64,000 bases of DNA from Streptomyces sp. AcH 505. GTDB lineage: Bacteria > Actinomycetota > Actinomycetes > Streptomycetales > Streptomycetaceae. This document shows, piece by piece, positions 25,184-32,801 of the stretch (the stretch's first letter is position 1; every line of letters begins with the position of its first letter). The position numbers and the translations under genes are program-made. A model generated the notes under the pieces. The model was not told the origin of the DNA. It searched no databases and saw nothing but the letters and a program-made list of their open reading frames with translations. Location of the stretch: contig NZ_JTIY01000001.1 in the NCBI RefSeq assembly GCF_000818175.1, forward strand, positions 6,382,121 to 6,446,120. The letters are read 5' to 3'.

Positions 25184-25352
25184 CTAGGCCCTGTCCGGTC
25201 GATCTTCGCGGGCCCGCACCGCCTGGCACGGCACCTCGCCGCGTTGTCGGACCGATCCCCGTACAACCAGTACGGGGATGATCCTCCGCCTTGCGATGCA
25301 CCGCACCAGACGCCGCGGGCTGATCCGCGAAGATCGACCGGACAGGACCTAG
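25184..25352. mobile_element. 161-bp MITE with 24-bp inverted ends flanked by CTAG
   Basis: The element spans 25188-25348 and is flanked on each side by CTAG (25184-25187 and 25349-25352), the target duplication typical of the IS5 subgroup. The ends (25188-25211 and 25325-25348) are inverted copies with 23 of 24 bases matching; one end reads GCCCTGTCCGGTCGATCTTC. No transposase frame is present, so it is non-autonomous. A central 10-bp stem (ATCCCCGTAC, 25255-25264, pairing with 25270-25279) gives it strong secondary structure. It lies in the divergent promoter region between the SDR-fold gene and the GntR operon. The IS5 link rests on target and end style only. Confidence 0.75.
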
Positions 25353-25431
25353 GCGGTATCGGCGATCTCCCCGCTGCTACGGGCCGGCACCAGCGTGGCG
25401 AACCGTTCTCCGCAGGCTTGCCCGCCAATCT

Positions 25432-25455
25432 GGTTCCCTAGTAGGGTAGGGAACC
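25432..25455. promoter_or_regulatory. GntR/YtrA-type operator
   Basis: GGTTCCCTA (25432-25440) and TAGGGAACC (25447-25455) are perfect 9-base arms with a 6-base spacer. The site lies 20 bases upstream of the GntR start and just ahead of its ribosome site. It is followed by the overlapping palindrome AACCGGTT. Autoregulation by the adjacent GntR protein is the simplest reading. Confidence 0.7.
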
Positions 25456-25475
25456 GGTTAGGTAAAGGAGAGAAG

Positions 25476-25883
25476 ATGTCACTTCTTGACGACGGCGGGC
25501 CGATCTTTGCCCAGATCGCCGCCGAGTTGGCGAACCAGATCGCCGACGGCACCGTGGGCGAGGGTGAACGGGTCGCGTCCAGCAACGAACTCGCGTCGTT
25601 CTACCGGGTCAACCCGGCCACGGCTGCGCGCAGCCTCACCCAGCTCCTGGACGACGGGCTGGTGGAGAAGCGGCGGGGCGTCGGCATGTTCGTCGCGGAA
25701 GGCGCGCGGGGCCGGCTGGTGCACGCCCGGCGCCGCCGCTTCACCGACCGGTACGTACGGCCGATGGTGGTCGAGGCGGGGCGGCTCGGGATCGGGGCGG
25801 ACGAACTGCTCGGTCTCGTGCGCGAGGAAATGGCATCGGCCGAGGTCACCTCGGCCGAGGCGGTCACGGGGGGAGAGGTATGA
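25476..25883 (+). CDS. GntR family regulator, YtrA subfamily
   Basis: A 135-residue protein: winged helix (about 8-75; GPIFAQIAAELANQIADGTVGEGERVASSNELASFYRVNPATAARSLTQLLDDGLVEKRRGVGMFV) and a short C-terminal helical tail, the YtrA arrangement. AAAGGAG lies five bases before the ATG. Its stop overlaps the start of the ABC ATPase gene (ATGA), and it should repress this operon through the palindrome upstream. YtrA systems often respond to cell-envelope stress; that is family knowledge. Confidence 0.92.
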   Translation: MSLLDDGGPIFAQIAAELANQIADGTVGEGERVASSNELASFYRVNPATAARSLTQLLDDGLVEKRRGVGMFVAEGARGRLVHARRRRFTDRYVRPMVVEAGRLGIGADELLGLVREEMASAEVTSAEAVTGGEV

Positions 25884-26779
25884 CGCCGGCCGTCTCGGTC
25901 ACCGGGGTCGATCGCCACTATCGCGGTCACCAGGCGCTGACCGATGTCACCTTCGCACTCGACACACCGTGCATCGCGGGACTCGTGGGCCGCAACGGTG
26001 CGGGCAAGACCACACTGCTGCGCATCCTGGCCGGCCAGGAGCTGACCTCCGCCGGGCGGGTGCATGTCTTCGGGGCCCGGCCGTTGGAGAACGACGCGGT
26101 GCTGCGCCGGATGATCCTCATCAGGGAGGACCAGACCTATCCCGACCTGAAGGTCCGTCAAGTCCTCGCGGCCGGAGCGCTGTTGTACCCGAACTGGGAC
26201 GCAGGTCTGGCCGGCGCCCTGCTGGACGCGTACGAACTGCCGCCCGCCCGGCCCGTCAAGAAGCTGTCGCGCGGTATGCGGACCGCGCTCGGCATCATCG
26301 TCGGACTGGCGGCCCGAGCCGAACTCACCCTGTTCGACGAGCCGTACGCCGGTCTGGACGCGGTCGCACGCGGCTTCTTCTACGACCAGTTGCTGGCCGA
26401 CTACACGGCCCACCCGCGGTGCATCGTGCTCTCCACCCATCTCGTCGACGAGGCCGCCGAACTCCTGGACAGGGTCCTGGTCCTCGACCACGGCCGGCTC
26501 GTCCTCGACGCGCCGGCCGACGACCTGCGCGGCACCGCCACGACCGTCACAGGACCGGTCGGCGGCGTCGAGCGGTTCGTCGCGGGCCGTACGACGGTGA
26601 GCCGCCGCACGATGGGCGCGCAGACCAGGGCCGTGATGGTCGGCAGGCTCGACGCACGCGACCGGGAACTCGCCGACCATCTGCGGCTGCGCCTGGAGGA
26701 CGTCACCCTGCAACAGCTCGCGGTCTACGCGGCCGAGGGCCACGACCCGTCCGACCTCACGACAGCGAGGGCATCCTGA
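25880..26779 (+). CDS. ABC transporter ATP-binding protein
   Basis: A 299-residue ATPase with Walker A GRNGAGKTT (about 38-46), signature LSRGM (129-133), Walker B LTLFDEP (149-155) and the H-loop His187 in VLSTHLVDEA. The C-terminal 80 residues are the extra domain seen in YtrB-like ATPases. It overlaps the GntR stop by four bases and the permease start by one, so the three are co-translated. The likely role is export or removal of an envelope-active compound (inference). Confidence 0.92.
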   Translation: MTPAVSVTGVDRHYRGHQALTDVTFALDTPCIAGLVGRNGAGKTTLLRILAGQELTSAGRVHVFGARPLENDAVLRRMILIREDQTYPDLKVRQVLAAGALLYPNWDAGLAGALLDAYELPPARPVKKLSRGMRTALGIIVGLAARAELTLFDEPYAGLDAVARGFFYDQLLADYTAHPRCIVLSTHLVDEAAELLDRVLVLDHGRLVLDAPADDLRGTATTVTGPVGGVERFVAGRTTVSRRTMGAQTRAVMVGRLDARDRELADHLRLRLEDVTLQQLAVYAAEGHDPSDLTTARAS

Positions 26780-27477
26780 TGCGTCCCACCCCGGTCGGCG
26801 CCGTCGTCCGCTATCTGCTCCTCGACCGTGTCACCTATCTCGTCATGCCCTGGGGCTGGGCGGTCTTCGGCTTCGTCCTCGACGTGGTGATCCTGGGCCT
26901 TACCCCGGCGGGCGACTCGGACCACCGCTGGGTCGGCGGGCTGGCGGCCGTCTTCATCGTGATGTTCTCCGCCGGCGTGCAGTCGGCCGCCCGCGCACTG
27001 CCGTTCGCCGTCGCCCTCGGGGTGAGCCGCCGCGTCTACTTCCTCGGCGTCTCCTCGCTGGCCCTCGCGCTGGCCGTGTGCTTCGGGTTCGCCGTCGCCG
27101 TCGGCCAGATCGCCGAGCGCGCGACCGGCGGCTGGGGGATGCACATGGCGTACTTCCGCGTCCCGTACCTGCTCGACGGCGCGTGGTACCAGTCGTGGCT
27201 CACCGCGGCGACCGCGTTCGCCCTCCTGTTCCTCTGGGGGATGTGGTACGGCCTGATCCACCGCCGCGCGGGGCTGACCGGCACCATGATCTTCGGCGGG
27301 GCGCAGCTCGGCGCGCTGGCCCTCGCCGCGGTCGTCGCGACGTGGGTGCACGGCTGGACGGGCATCGGCCACTTCTTCACCGCGCTCACCGCGACCGGCT
27401 TCACCGGCGTGCTCGCCGTCGTCGTCGCCCTGATGCTGGCGGGCGGCTTCGCCACCATCCGCCGCGTGACGGTGTGA
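26779..27477 (+). CDS. ABC transporter membrane subunit (YtrC/D-like)
   Basis: A 232-residue membrane protein with about six hydrophobic segments, beginning WAVFGFVLDVVILGL. There is little sequence signature; its identity comes from the TGATG overlap with the ATPase gene and the hydrophobic profile. It is the partner channel of the preceding ATPase. Confidence 0.8.
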   Translation: MRPTPVGAVVRYLLLDRVTYLVMPWGWAVFGFVLDVVILGLTPAGDSDHRWVGGLAAVFIVMFSAGVQSAARALPFAVALGVSRRVYFLGVSSLALALAVCFGFAVAVGQIAERATGGWGMHMAYFRVPYLLDGAWYQSWLTAATAFALLFLWGMWYGLIHRRAGLTGTMIFGGAQLGALALAAVVATWVHGWTGIGHFFTALTATGFTGVLAVVVALMLAGGFATIRRVTV

Positions 27478-27534
27478 CTTCGCGGCGCACCCGGCGCCGT
27501 ACGCCCGGACTGCCCGACCGCTGCCGCTGAACCG

Positions 27535-28158
27535 CTATCGCCGGGAGAGCGGCAGCCGGACCGCGGGCGGAAGCGGCGCACGGACCGGGTTCGCCTGGAA
27601 GGACTGGAGCATCAGGGCCGCGAAGCGGCGCGACGCCGCCACCCGCAGCTCCGGGGTCTCGGCGCGGATGCCCTCGTTCGCCATCAGCGCCAGGCTGATG
27701 TCCTCCAGGACGAAGTCGTCCCGCAACGGGCCCGCTTCCTGCGCCCGCCGTACCAGTTCGAGCAGCAGCCGCAGGGTGCGGTCACGGTCGGCGGCGAAGT
27801 CCGCGGCGCCGGGATACTGCGAGGTGAACGCGCGGGCGAAGCCCCGGTCGAGGGCGTGCATCTCCATCAGCCGCTCGATCACCAGACAGAACCCGCGCCA
27901 CGGATCGTCCGCCGCCACTCCCTCCGCCACGACGGCGGAGCAGGAGGCCAGCTGCTCCTCGAACGCCTCGGCCAGCAGCGCTTCCTTGGTCTGGAAGTGC
28001 CGGTAGACGGTCGCGACACCCACCTCGGCGCGCCGGGCGATCTCCCGGATCGGTACGTCCAGACCCTCGGCGGCGAACGCCGCGCGTGCGACCGCGAGGA
28101 TGCGCTCGCGGTTGTCGCGGGCGTCGGAGCGGAGATGCGTTATCACTTGCGTCGTCAC
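27535..28158 (-). CDS. TetR family transcriptional regulator
   Basis: A 207-residue regulator with the TetR helix-turn-helix RERILAVARAAFAAEGLDVPIREIARRAEVGVATVYRHFQTKEALL near the N terminus and a helical ligand domain. The GTG start at 28158 places the fold at the usual distance from the N terminus. It is divergent from an oxidoreductase gene 49 bp away and most likely represses it. Confidence 0.9.
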   Translation of the reverse strand: MTTQVITHLRSDARDNRERILAVARAAFAAEGLDVPIREIARRAEVGVATVYRHFQTKEALLAEAFEEQLASCSAVVAEGVAADDPWRGFCLVIERLMEMHALDRGFARAFTSQYPGAADFAADRDRTLRLLLELVRRAQEAGPLRDDFVLEDISLALMANEGIRAETPELRVAASRRFAALMLQSFQANPVRAPLPPAVRLPLSRR

Positions 28159-28207
28159 CGCTCTCACTTTAGTCAAACGGACGGGGTGTTCCGTTACGGT
28201 CCGGCGC

Positions 28208-29158
28208 ATGAGAGCAATCGAGTTCGCCGAGTACGGGCCGCCCAGTGTGGTGTACGTCGCCGAGGTGCCGCAGCCGCACGCGGGGCCGGGTGAGATCAGG
28301 ATCGCCGTCCGGGCGTCGGGCGTCTCACCAGGAGAGATGCGGATCCGCTCCGGGGCCCTGCGCGACGTCGTACCGGTCACGTTCCCCTTCAGGACCGGTT
28401 TCGACGCCGCAGGTGTCGTGGACGAGGTCGGCGACGGTGTCGCGGGGGTGGGTGAGGGCGACGAGGTGTTCGGCATGGTCGGTGCGGCCACCCGCGGCGC
28501 CAACGCCGAGTTCGCGGTCCTGACCGGCTGGGCGCCCAAACCGGCCGGGTGGAGCTGGGAAGAGGCGGGTGGCGCCGCCGGCGCCGTCGAGACGTCCACC
28601 CGGGTCCTCGACCGGCTCGCCGTCCGCGCCGGACAGACCCTGCTCGTACAGGGGGCGGCCGGCGGGGTCGGCACCGTCGCCGTCCAGCTCGCCGTCGCCC
28701 GTGGCGCCACCGTCATCGGTACGGCGAGCGCGCACAACCACGACTTCCTGCGCTCCCTCGGCGCCGAGCCGACGACGTACGGGACGGGGCTCGCCGCCCG
28801 GGTCGGCGCGCTGGCACCGGCCGGGGTCGACGCCGTCTTCGACTGCGCCGGAGGCGCGCTGCCGGACCTCGTCGCCATCGCGGGCGACACCGCGCGCGTG
28901 GTGACGATCGCCGACATGGACGCGGCGGCCCACGGCGTCCACATGTCGCACGGAGCGCCGGCCGACGAGACGGGCAAGGCGGTCGGAGCGGGCGCCGACC
29001 CGCTGGCGGTGCACGGGCTCGCGCTCGCCGTCACGCTCGCCGGTGAGGGCCGGCTGCGGGTGCCGGTCGCCGCGGCGTTCCCGCTCGCGGAGGCGGCGGC
29101 AGCGCACGAACTGAGCGAGACCCGCCATGCCCGAGGGAAGATCGTGCTGATGAGCTGA
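28208..29158 (+). CDS. NADP-dependent medium-chain oxidoreductase (quinone reductase-like)
   Basis: A 316-residue MDR enzyme: GroES-like domain (GEIRIAVRASGVSPGEMRIRSG, FPFRTGFDAAGVVDEVGDGV) and Rossmann motif VQGAAGGVGTVAVQLA. No zinc site is present. TACGGT ends seven bases before the ATG, with no ribosome site, suggesting a leaderless mRNA. The divergent TetR gene suggests inducible detoxification; the substrate is unknown. Confidence 0.87.
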   Translation: MRAIEFAEYGPPSVVYVAEVPQPHAGPGEIRIAVRASGVSPGEMRIRSGALRDVVPVTFPFRTGFDAAGVVDEVGDGVAGVGEGDEVFGMVGAATRGANAEFAVLTGWAPKPAGWSWEEAGGAAGAVETSTRVLDRLAVRAGQTLLVQGAAGGVGTVAVQLAVARGATVIGTASAHNHDFLRSLGAEPTTYGTGLAARVGALAPAGVDAVFDCAGGALPDLVAIAGDTARVVTIADMDAAAHGVHMSHGAPADETGKAVGAGADPLAVHGLALAVTLAGEGRLRVPVAAAFPLAEAAAAHELSETRHARGKIVLMS

Positions 29159-29194
29159 TCCCGGCGGGCGCGTTGACCGTAGCCGCGGCTTTCG

Positions 29195-30625
29195 TCACCC
29201 CTTGCTGCGCACGGACCCCAGCTTGCGGTCGGTCACGGTCATCGCGACCAGCACGAGACTGACGCCGATCATGATCCAGCCGATGAGATGGACACCGCCG
29301 TCCGTGACATGGGTGTGGAAGACGATGCCGGTGATGGCCGACGAGGCGATCGAGCCGACGTAACCGAAGGTGCGCAGCAGCCCGGAGGCGGTGCCGAGCT
29401 GCTCCGCCGGGGCCTGGGCGTAGAGGGCGGTCTGGTTGCCCGCCGCGCCCGCGCCCATCGCCACGCCGAAGACGAGCGTGATGACGACGATCCAGCCGAT
29501 CCAGGCCGACGCGCTGAGCATCAGCACTCCGGCGGAGGCGACCAGACACGTCAGCGACGCGATGATGACGGGGCTCCGGACCAGATTGCGCCGGGAGAAC
29601 GGGTAGATCACCAGCCCGGAGACCAGCGTCATGGGCAGGAGCAGCAGACCGGACGCCGTCTCGGACAGACCGCGCACGGTCTCCACCCACTGCGTGATGC
29701 CGTAGAGCACGACGTAGACACAGAGCAGCACCAGCCCGTAGCGCAGATACGTCCTGGTCAGCGGCAGATTTCCGGCGAGCAGCCGGATGTCGAGGAACGG
29801 GGTGCGGGCGCGCAGCTCCCAGGCCACGAGCGCCATCCACAGCACGACCGAGACAGCCAGCAGATACCAGTGCGCGGTCGGCAGTTCGAAGAGGAACAGC
29901 AGCAGCGCGATCATCGCGGCCGCGAAACCCCCTATCCCGGTCACATCGAGGTTGGAGGCGACGGTACGGGCGCTGCGCGAGCGGTCGAGCGGTCCGTCGG
30001 GCGACACCCAGGCCAGCGTCGCGACGAGTGCGATCAACGCGACGGGCACATTGACGAAGAAGACCGAGCGCCAGCCGAAGGCACCGACCAGGACCCCGCC
30101 GACCGGCAGCCCGAGGGAGGCGGTGGCGATACCGGCGATCTGCAGCCCGCCCAGCACACCGCCGGGCGGCTGGTCGAGCCCCGCGTCGTGGGCGCGGCGG
30201 CGGATGAGCAGCATCGCCGTCGGATACGCGCACGACGTGCCGAGCCCGATCAGCACCCGGCTGACCAGCAGCGTGAGCAGATTCTGGGCGAAGCCGCCCA
30301 CCAGACCGCCCACCGCGACGAGCACGATGCCGGCCAGGAACACCCGCCGTGGCCCGAACACCTCGGCGGCCTTGCCCGCGGTGGGCTGGGCGATGGCGCT
30401 CGCCAGGTACAGCGCGGTGACCAGCGCGGTCGTCTGCCCGATCGACACGCCGAGCCCGTGGGCGATCGGCACCAGGGCGGTCGCGATGAGGGAGCTGTTG
30501 ACCGGGTTGAGAGCCGAGCCGATGAACAGCGGGCTGGTGAATCTCCGGGAGAACGGGTGGTCACCCCAGGGTGCGGCGTCCGCGGGCGCCTGCGCTGGAG
30601 TGGCCGGGGGACGGGCGGGGGACAT
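29195..30625 (-). CDS. MFS drug-efflux transporter
   Basis: A 476-residue membrane protein with about 14 hydrophobic segments (EmrB/QacA group), including GLGTSCAYPTAMLLIRRRA and GVLGGLQIAGIATASLGLPVGGVLVGAFGWRSVFFVNVPVAL, the antiporter motif C region. The ATG at 30625 is five bases after GTGGAG; an adjacent GTG at 30628 is less well spaced. It is 50 bp downstream of a MarR gene on the same strand and is probably controlled by it. Confidence 0.9.
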   Translation of the reverse strand: MSPARPPATPAQAPADAAPWGDHPFSRRFTSPLFIGSALNPVNSSLIATALVPIAHGLGVSIGQTTALVTALYLASAIAQPTAGKAAEVFGPRRVFLAGIVLVAVGGLVGGFAQNLLTLLVSRVLIGLGTSCAYPTAMLLIRRRAHDAGLDQPPGGVLGGLQIAGIATASLGLPVGGVLVGAFGWRSVFFVNVPVALIALVATLAWVSPDGPLDRSRSARTVASNLDVTGIGGFAAAMIALLLFLFELPTAHWYLLAVSVVLWMALVAWELRARTPFLDIRLLAGNLPLTRTYLRYGLVLLCVYVVLYGITQWVETVRGLSETASGLLLLPMTLVSGLVIYPFSRRNLVRSPVIIASLTCLVASAGVLMLSASAWIGWIVVITLVFGVAMGAGAAGNQTALYAQAPAEQLGTASGLLRTFGYVGSIASSAITGIVFHTHVTDGGVHLIGWIMIGVSLVLVAMTVTDRKLGSVRSKG

Positions 30626-30676
30626 CACAACTCCACGGGATAGGAGAGGCTGGAGGGACGCAGGTCGGCGCGGGGG

Positions 30677-31135
30677 TCAGAGGAGATCGGCGAGCCGCTC
30701 GATCAACAGCGCGGCCTCGTCGAGGGCGGCGATCTCCTCGCGGGTGAACGACTCGTCCAGCGCGACGACCATCTTGTCGACGATCGCGCTGCGACCCGAC
30801 CGGATCGCGGTCCGGCCTGCCGGTGTGAGCGTGAGGATCGAACGGCGTCCGTCGTTGGCGTCCGGCTCGCGTACGACCAGACCGCGCCGTTCGAGCCCTG
30901 CGACCGTCGCGCCCATCGCCTGCGGGCTGATCTGCTCGCGTCTGGCCAGCTCGGCGATGGTCGAAGGGCCCCCTCGGTCCAGCCGCGAAACGGCCGTCAG
31001 CTCCGGACCTGTCAGGTCACCCTCGGTCGCGGCCTCGTGGACCCGGCGCCTGAACGCCCCCAGGGAGACGCGTAGTCGTGTCGCCGTCCCGCGGACCGCG
31101 GCGCTCTCGCCGGCGGACTTCTCTGCCTCAGTCAC
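30677..31135 (-). CDS. MarR family transcriptional regulator
   Basis: A 152-residue protein with the MarR winged helix: TIAELARREQISPQAMGATVAGLERRGLVVREPDANDGRRSILTLTPAGRTA. The wing signature DGRRS is intact. It starts with GTG. It leads an operon with the MFS efflux gene and has two palindromes immediately upstream, so it is likely an autorepressor released by a phenolic or drug ligand. Confidence 0.92.
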   Translation of the reverse strand: MTEAEKSAGESAAVRGTATRLRVSLGAFRRRVHEAATEGDLTGPELTAVSRLDRGGPSTIAELARREQISPQAMGATVAGLERRGLVVREPDANDGRRSILTLTPAGRTAIRSGRSAIVDKMVVALDESFTREEIAALDEAALLIERLADLL

Positions 31136-31137
31136 AC

Positions 31138-31175
31138 TTTGGAAGGTTAGGCTTCCAAAGTCAGGTTTGCAAACC
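31138..31175. promoter_or_regulatory. Two adjacent MarR-type operators
   Basis: TTTGGAAG (31138-31145) and CTTCCAAA (31152-31159) are perfect 8-base arms with a 6-base spacer. Fifteen bases further is the perfect 12-base palindrome GGTTTGCAAACC (31164-31175). The first site touches the MarR start region and the second the likely promoter. Both share TTTGG/CCAAA or GTTTG/CAAAC character but are not identical. Confidence 0.65.
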
Positions 31176-31218
31176 CAGCCTTCTCATCCTTCTCGTCCAG
31201 CCTTCTGGCGCCGCCCCG

Positions 31219-32550
31219 TCACTTCTCCAGGATTTGTTCCGTCGGTGTCGTCGCCAGGCGGTAGCGCCAGAACGCCGGTACGGCCAAGGCCATCGCGAGC
31301 ATGGCCAGCACGACCAGCAGCCCCCCGCCCGTCACGGTCGCGCGGGGGCCGATCGACGAGCCGGTCACGCCGTGCAGGGCGTCCGCCAGCCGAGGACCGC
31401 CCGCGACGACCACGGTGAACACCCCCTGCATCCGGCCACGCATCTCGTCCGTCGCCGCCAGCTGCAGGATGGAGCCGCGGAAGACCATCGAGACCATGTC
31501 GGCGGCGCCCGCCACGGCCAGGGCGACCGCCGCCAGCCACAGCGGCCCGGAAAGACCGAACACGGCCACGGCGAGGCCCCAGGCGCACACGGCGCCCACC
31601 ACCATCGCCCCGTGCCGTCGTACCCGGGCGAACGTGCCGGACAGCAGACCGCCCAGCAGGGCGCCGGCCGGAATCGCCGCGTAGAGCACGCCGAGCGCGT
31701 AGCCGCCGCCCGGCGGATCGCCGAAGTCGACCTGCGCCATCTGCGGGAACAGCGCGCGCGGCATCCCGAACACCATCGCGATCACGTCGGCCAGGAACGA
31801 CACCAGCAGCAGCCGCTGCGTCGACAGATACCGGAACCCCTCGACCACGTCCCGCAGCCCGGCCCGCCGGACCACGCCGCCCAGTGGTGGCAGCGGGGGC
31901 AGCTGCCACACCGCCCAGAGCGTCGCGCACAGCGCGATCGTGTCGCACAGATACAGACTCGACAGGCCGACCACCGGCACCAGTACACCGGCCAGCATCG
32001 GTCCCACGATCTGGCCGAGTTGGGTCACGGTGGAGATCAGCGCCGTCGCCGACGGCAGCTGCTCGGGCGGTACGAGCCGGGCCACCGAGGCCGTCCGGGT
32101 GGGCGAGTTGATCCCGAACAGGCCTTGCTGGAGCCCGAGCAGGACCATCAGGACCCACACCGAGTGCAGTCCCGCCGCTGCCTGCGCCCAGAACAGCAGT
32201 GAGGTGGCGGCGATGCCGCAGTTGCTGATGAGCAGCAGCTTGCGCCGGTCCATCATGTCGGCGATGGCGCCGCCCCACAGCGCGAACACCACCAGCGGCA
32301 CCAGGGCCACCACGCCGGACACCCCCACCCAGACCGACGAGTGCGTGTCGTCGTAGATCTGCAAGGGGACGGCGACGGCGGTGAGTTGGCTGCCGACCGA
32401 GGTGACGACCGTGGACGTCCACAGCCGCCGGAACGACGCGATCTGCAAGGGGGCGGTGTCCATCGCGAGACCCCGCACCCGGCGGGAGAAGGGCGATCGG
32501 CGCCGGGGCAGCTGCTCTTCGGGTATCTCTTCGGGTATGTGCCGTACCAC
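31219..32550 (-). CDS. MFS exporter, EntS-like (MFS_3)
   Basis: A 443-residue transporter with about 12 membrane helices. The first half reads SFRRLWTSTVVTSVGSQLTAVAVPLQIYDDTHSSVWVGVSGVVALVPLVVFALWGGAIADMMDRRKLLL, the pattern of the EntS/MFS_3 group that exports siderophores or macrolides. The start is uncertain: GTG at 32550 or ATG at 32463, neither with a strong ribosome site. An iron-box-like sequence lies 134 bp upstream, which would fit siderophore export, but no siderophore biosynthesis genes are in the window. Confidence 0.82.
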   Translation of the reverse strand: MVRHIPEEIPEEQLPRRRSPFSRRVRGLAMDTAPLQIASFRRLWTSTVVTSVGSQLTAVAVPLQIYDDTHSSVWVGVSGVVALVPLVVFALWGGAIADMMDRRKLLLISNCGIAATSLLFWAQAAAGLHSVWVLMVLLGLQQGLFGINSPTRTASVARLVPPEQLPSATALISTVTQLGQIVGPMLAGVLVPVVGLSSLYLCDTIALCATLWAVWQLPPLPPLGGVVRRAGLRDVVEGFRYLSTQRLLLVSFLADVIAMVFGMPRALFPQMAQVDFGDPPGGGYALGVLYAAIPAGALLGGLLSGTFARVRRHGAMVVGAVCAWGLAVAVFGLSGPLWLAAVALAVAGAADMVSMVFRGSILQLAATDEMRGRMQGVFTVVVAGGPRLADALHGVTGSSIGPRATVTGGGLLVVLAMLAMALAVPAFWRYRLATTPTEQILEK

Positions 32551-32683
32551 CGGGCGGATCCATTCCCGGCCGGGGCAGCCACGGTCAACTCAGCGTCGTC
32601 CACGCTTACCCCGAGCCGTTGTCGCAGGCTGAAGGTTCACGCGTTGATTGACGTTAACGCTTACGAGTTCACCGGTAGAAAAC

Positions 32684-32699
32684 TTAGGTAAGCCTACCT
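32684..32699. promoter_or_regulatory. Iron-box-like (DmdR/IdeR) sequence, one base short
   Basis: TTAGGTAAGCCTACCT agrees with the iron-box pattern TWAGGTWAGSCTWACCT except that one W is missing between CT and ACCT. It lies in the divergent region between the EntS-like exporter and the secreted peptidase. On the minus strand a possible -10 (TAAGTT) overlaps its end, so repression of the exporter by the iron regulator is plausible. Confidence 0.45.
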
Positions 32700-32801
32700 C
32701 GCGGTTCGCGGAGGTCAATCCCCATGAGTGGCGTGAATGTCGCTTGTGGATGAGTGATCGTCTGCGGGAGATTGCGCGCGTAACCCCCCAGGAGGTAGTG
32801 C

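Noticed and set aside
25184-25352. Rho-independent terminator
   Set aside because: The inverted arms are 113 bp apart and flanked by CTAG duplications, which fits an inserted element better than a terminator.
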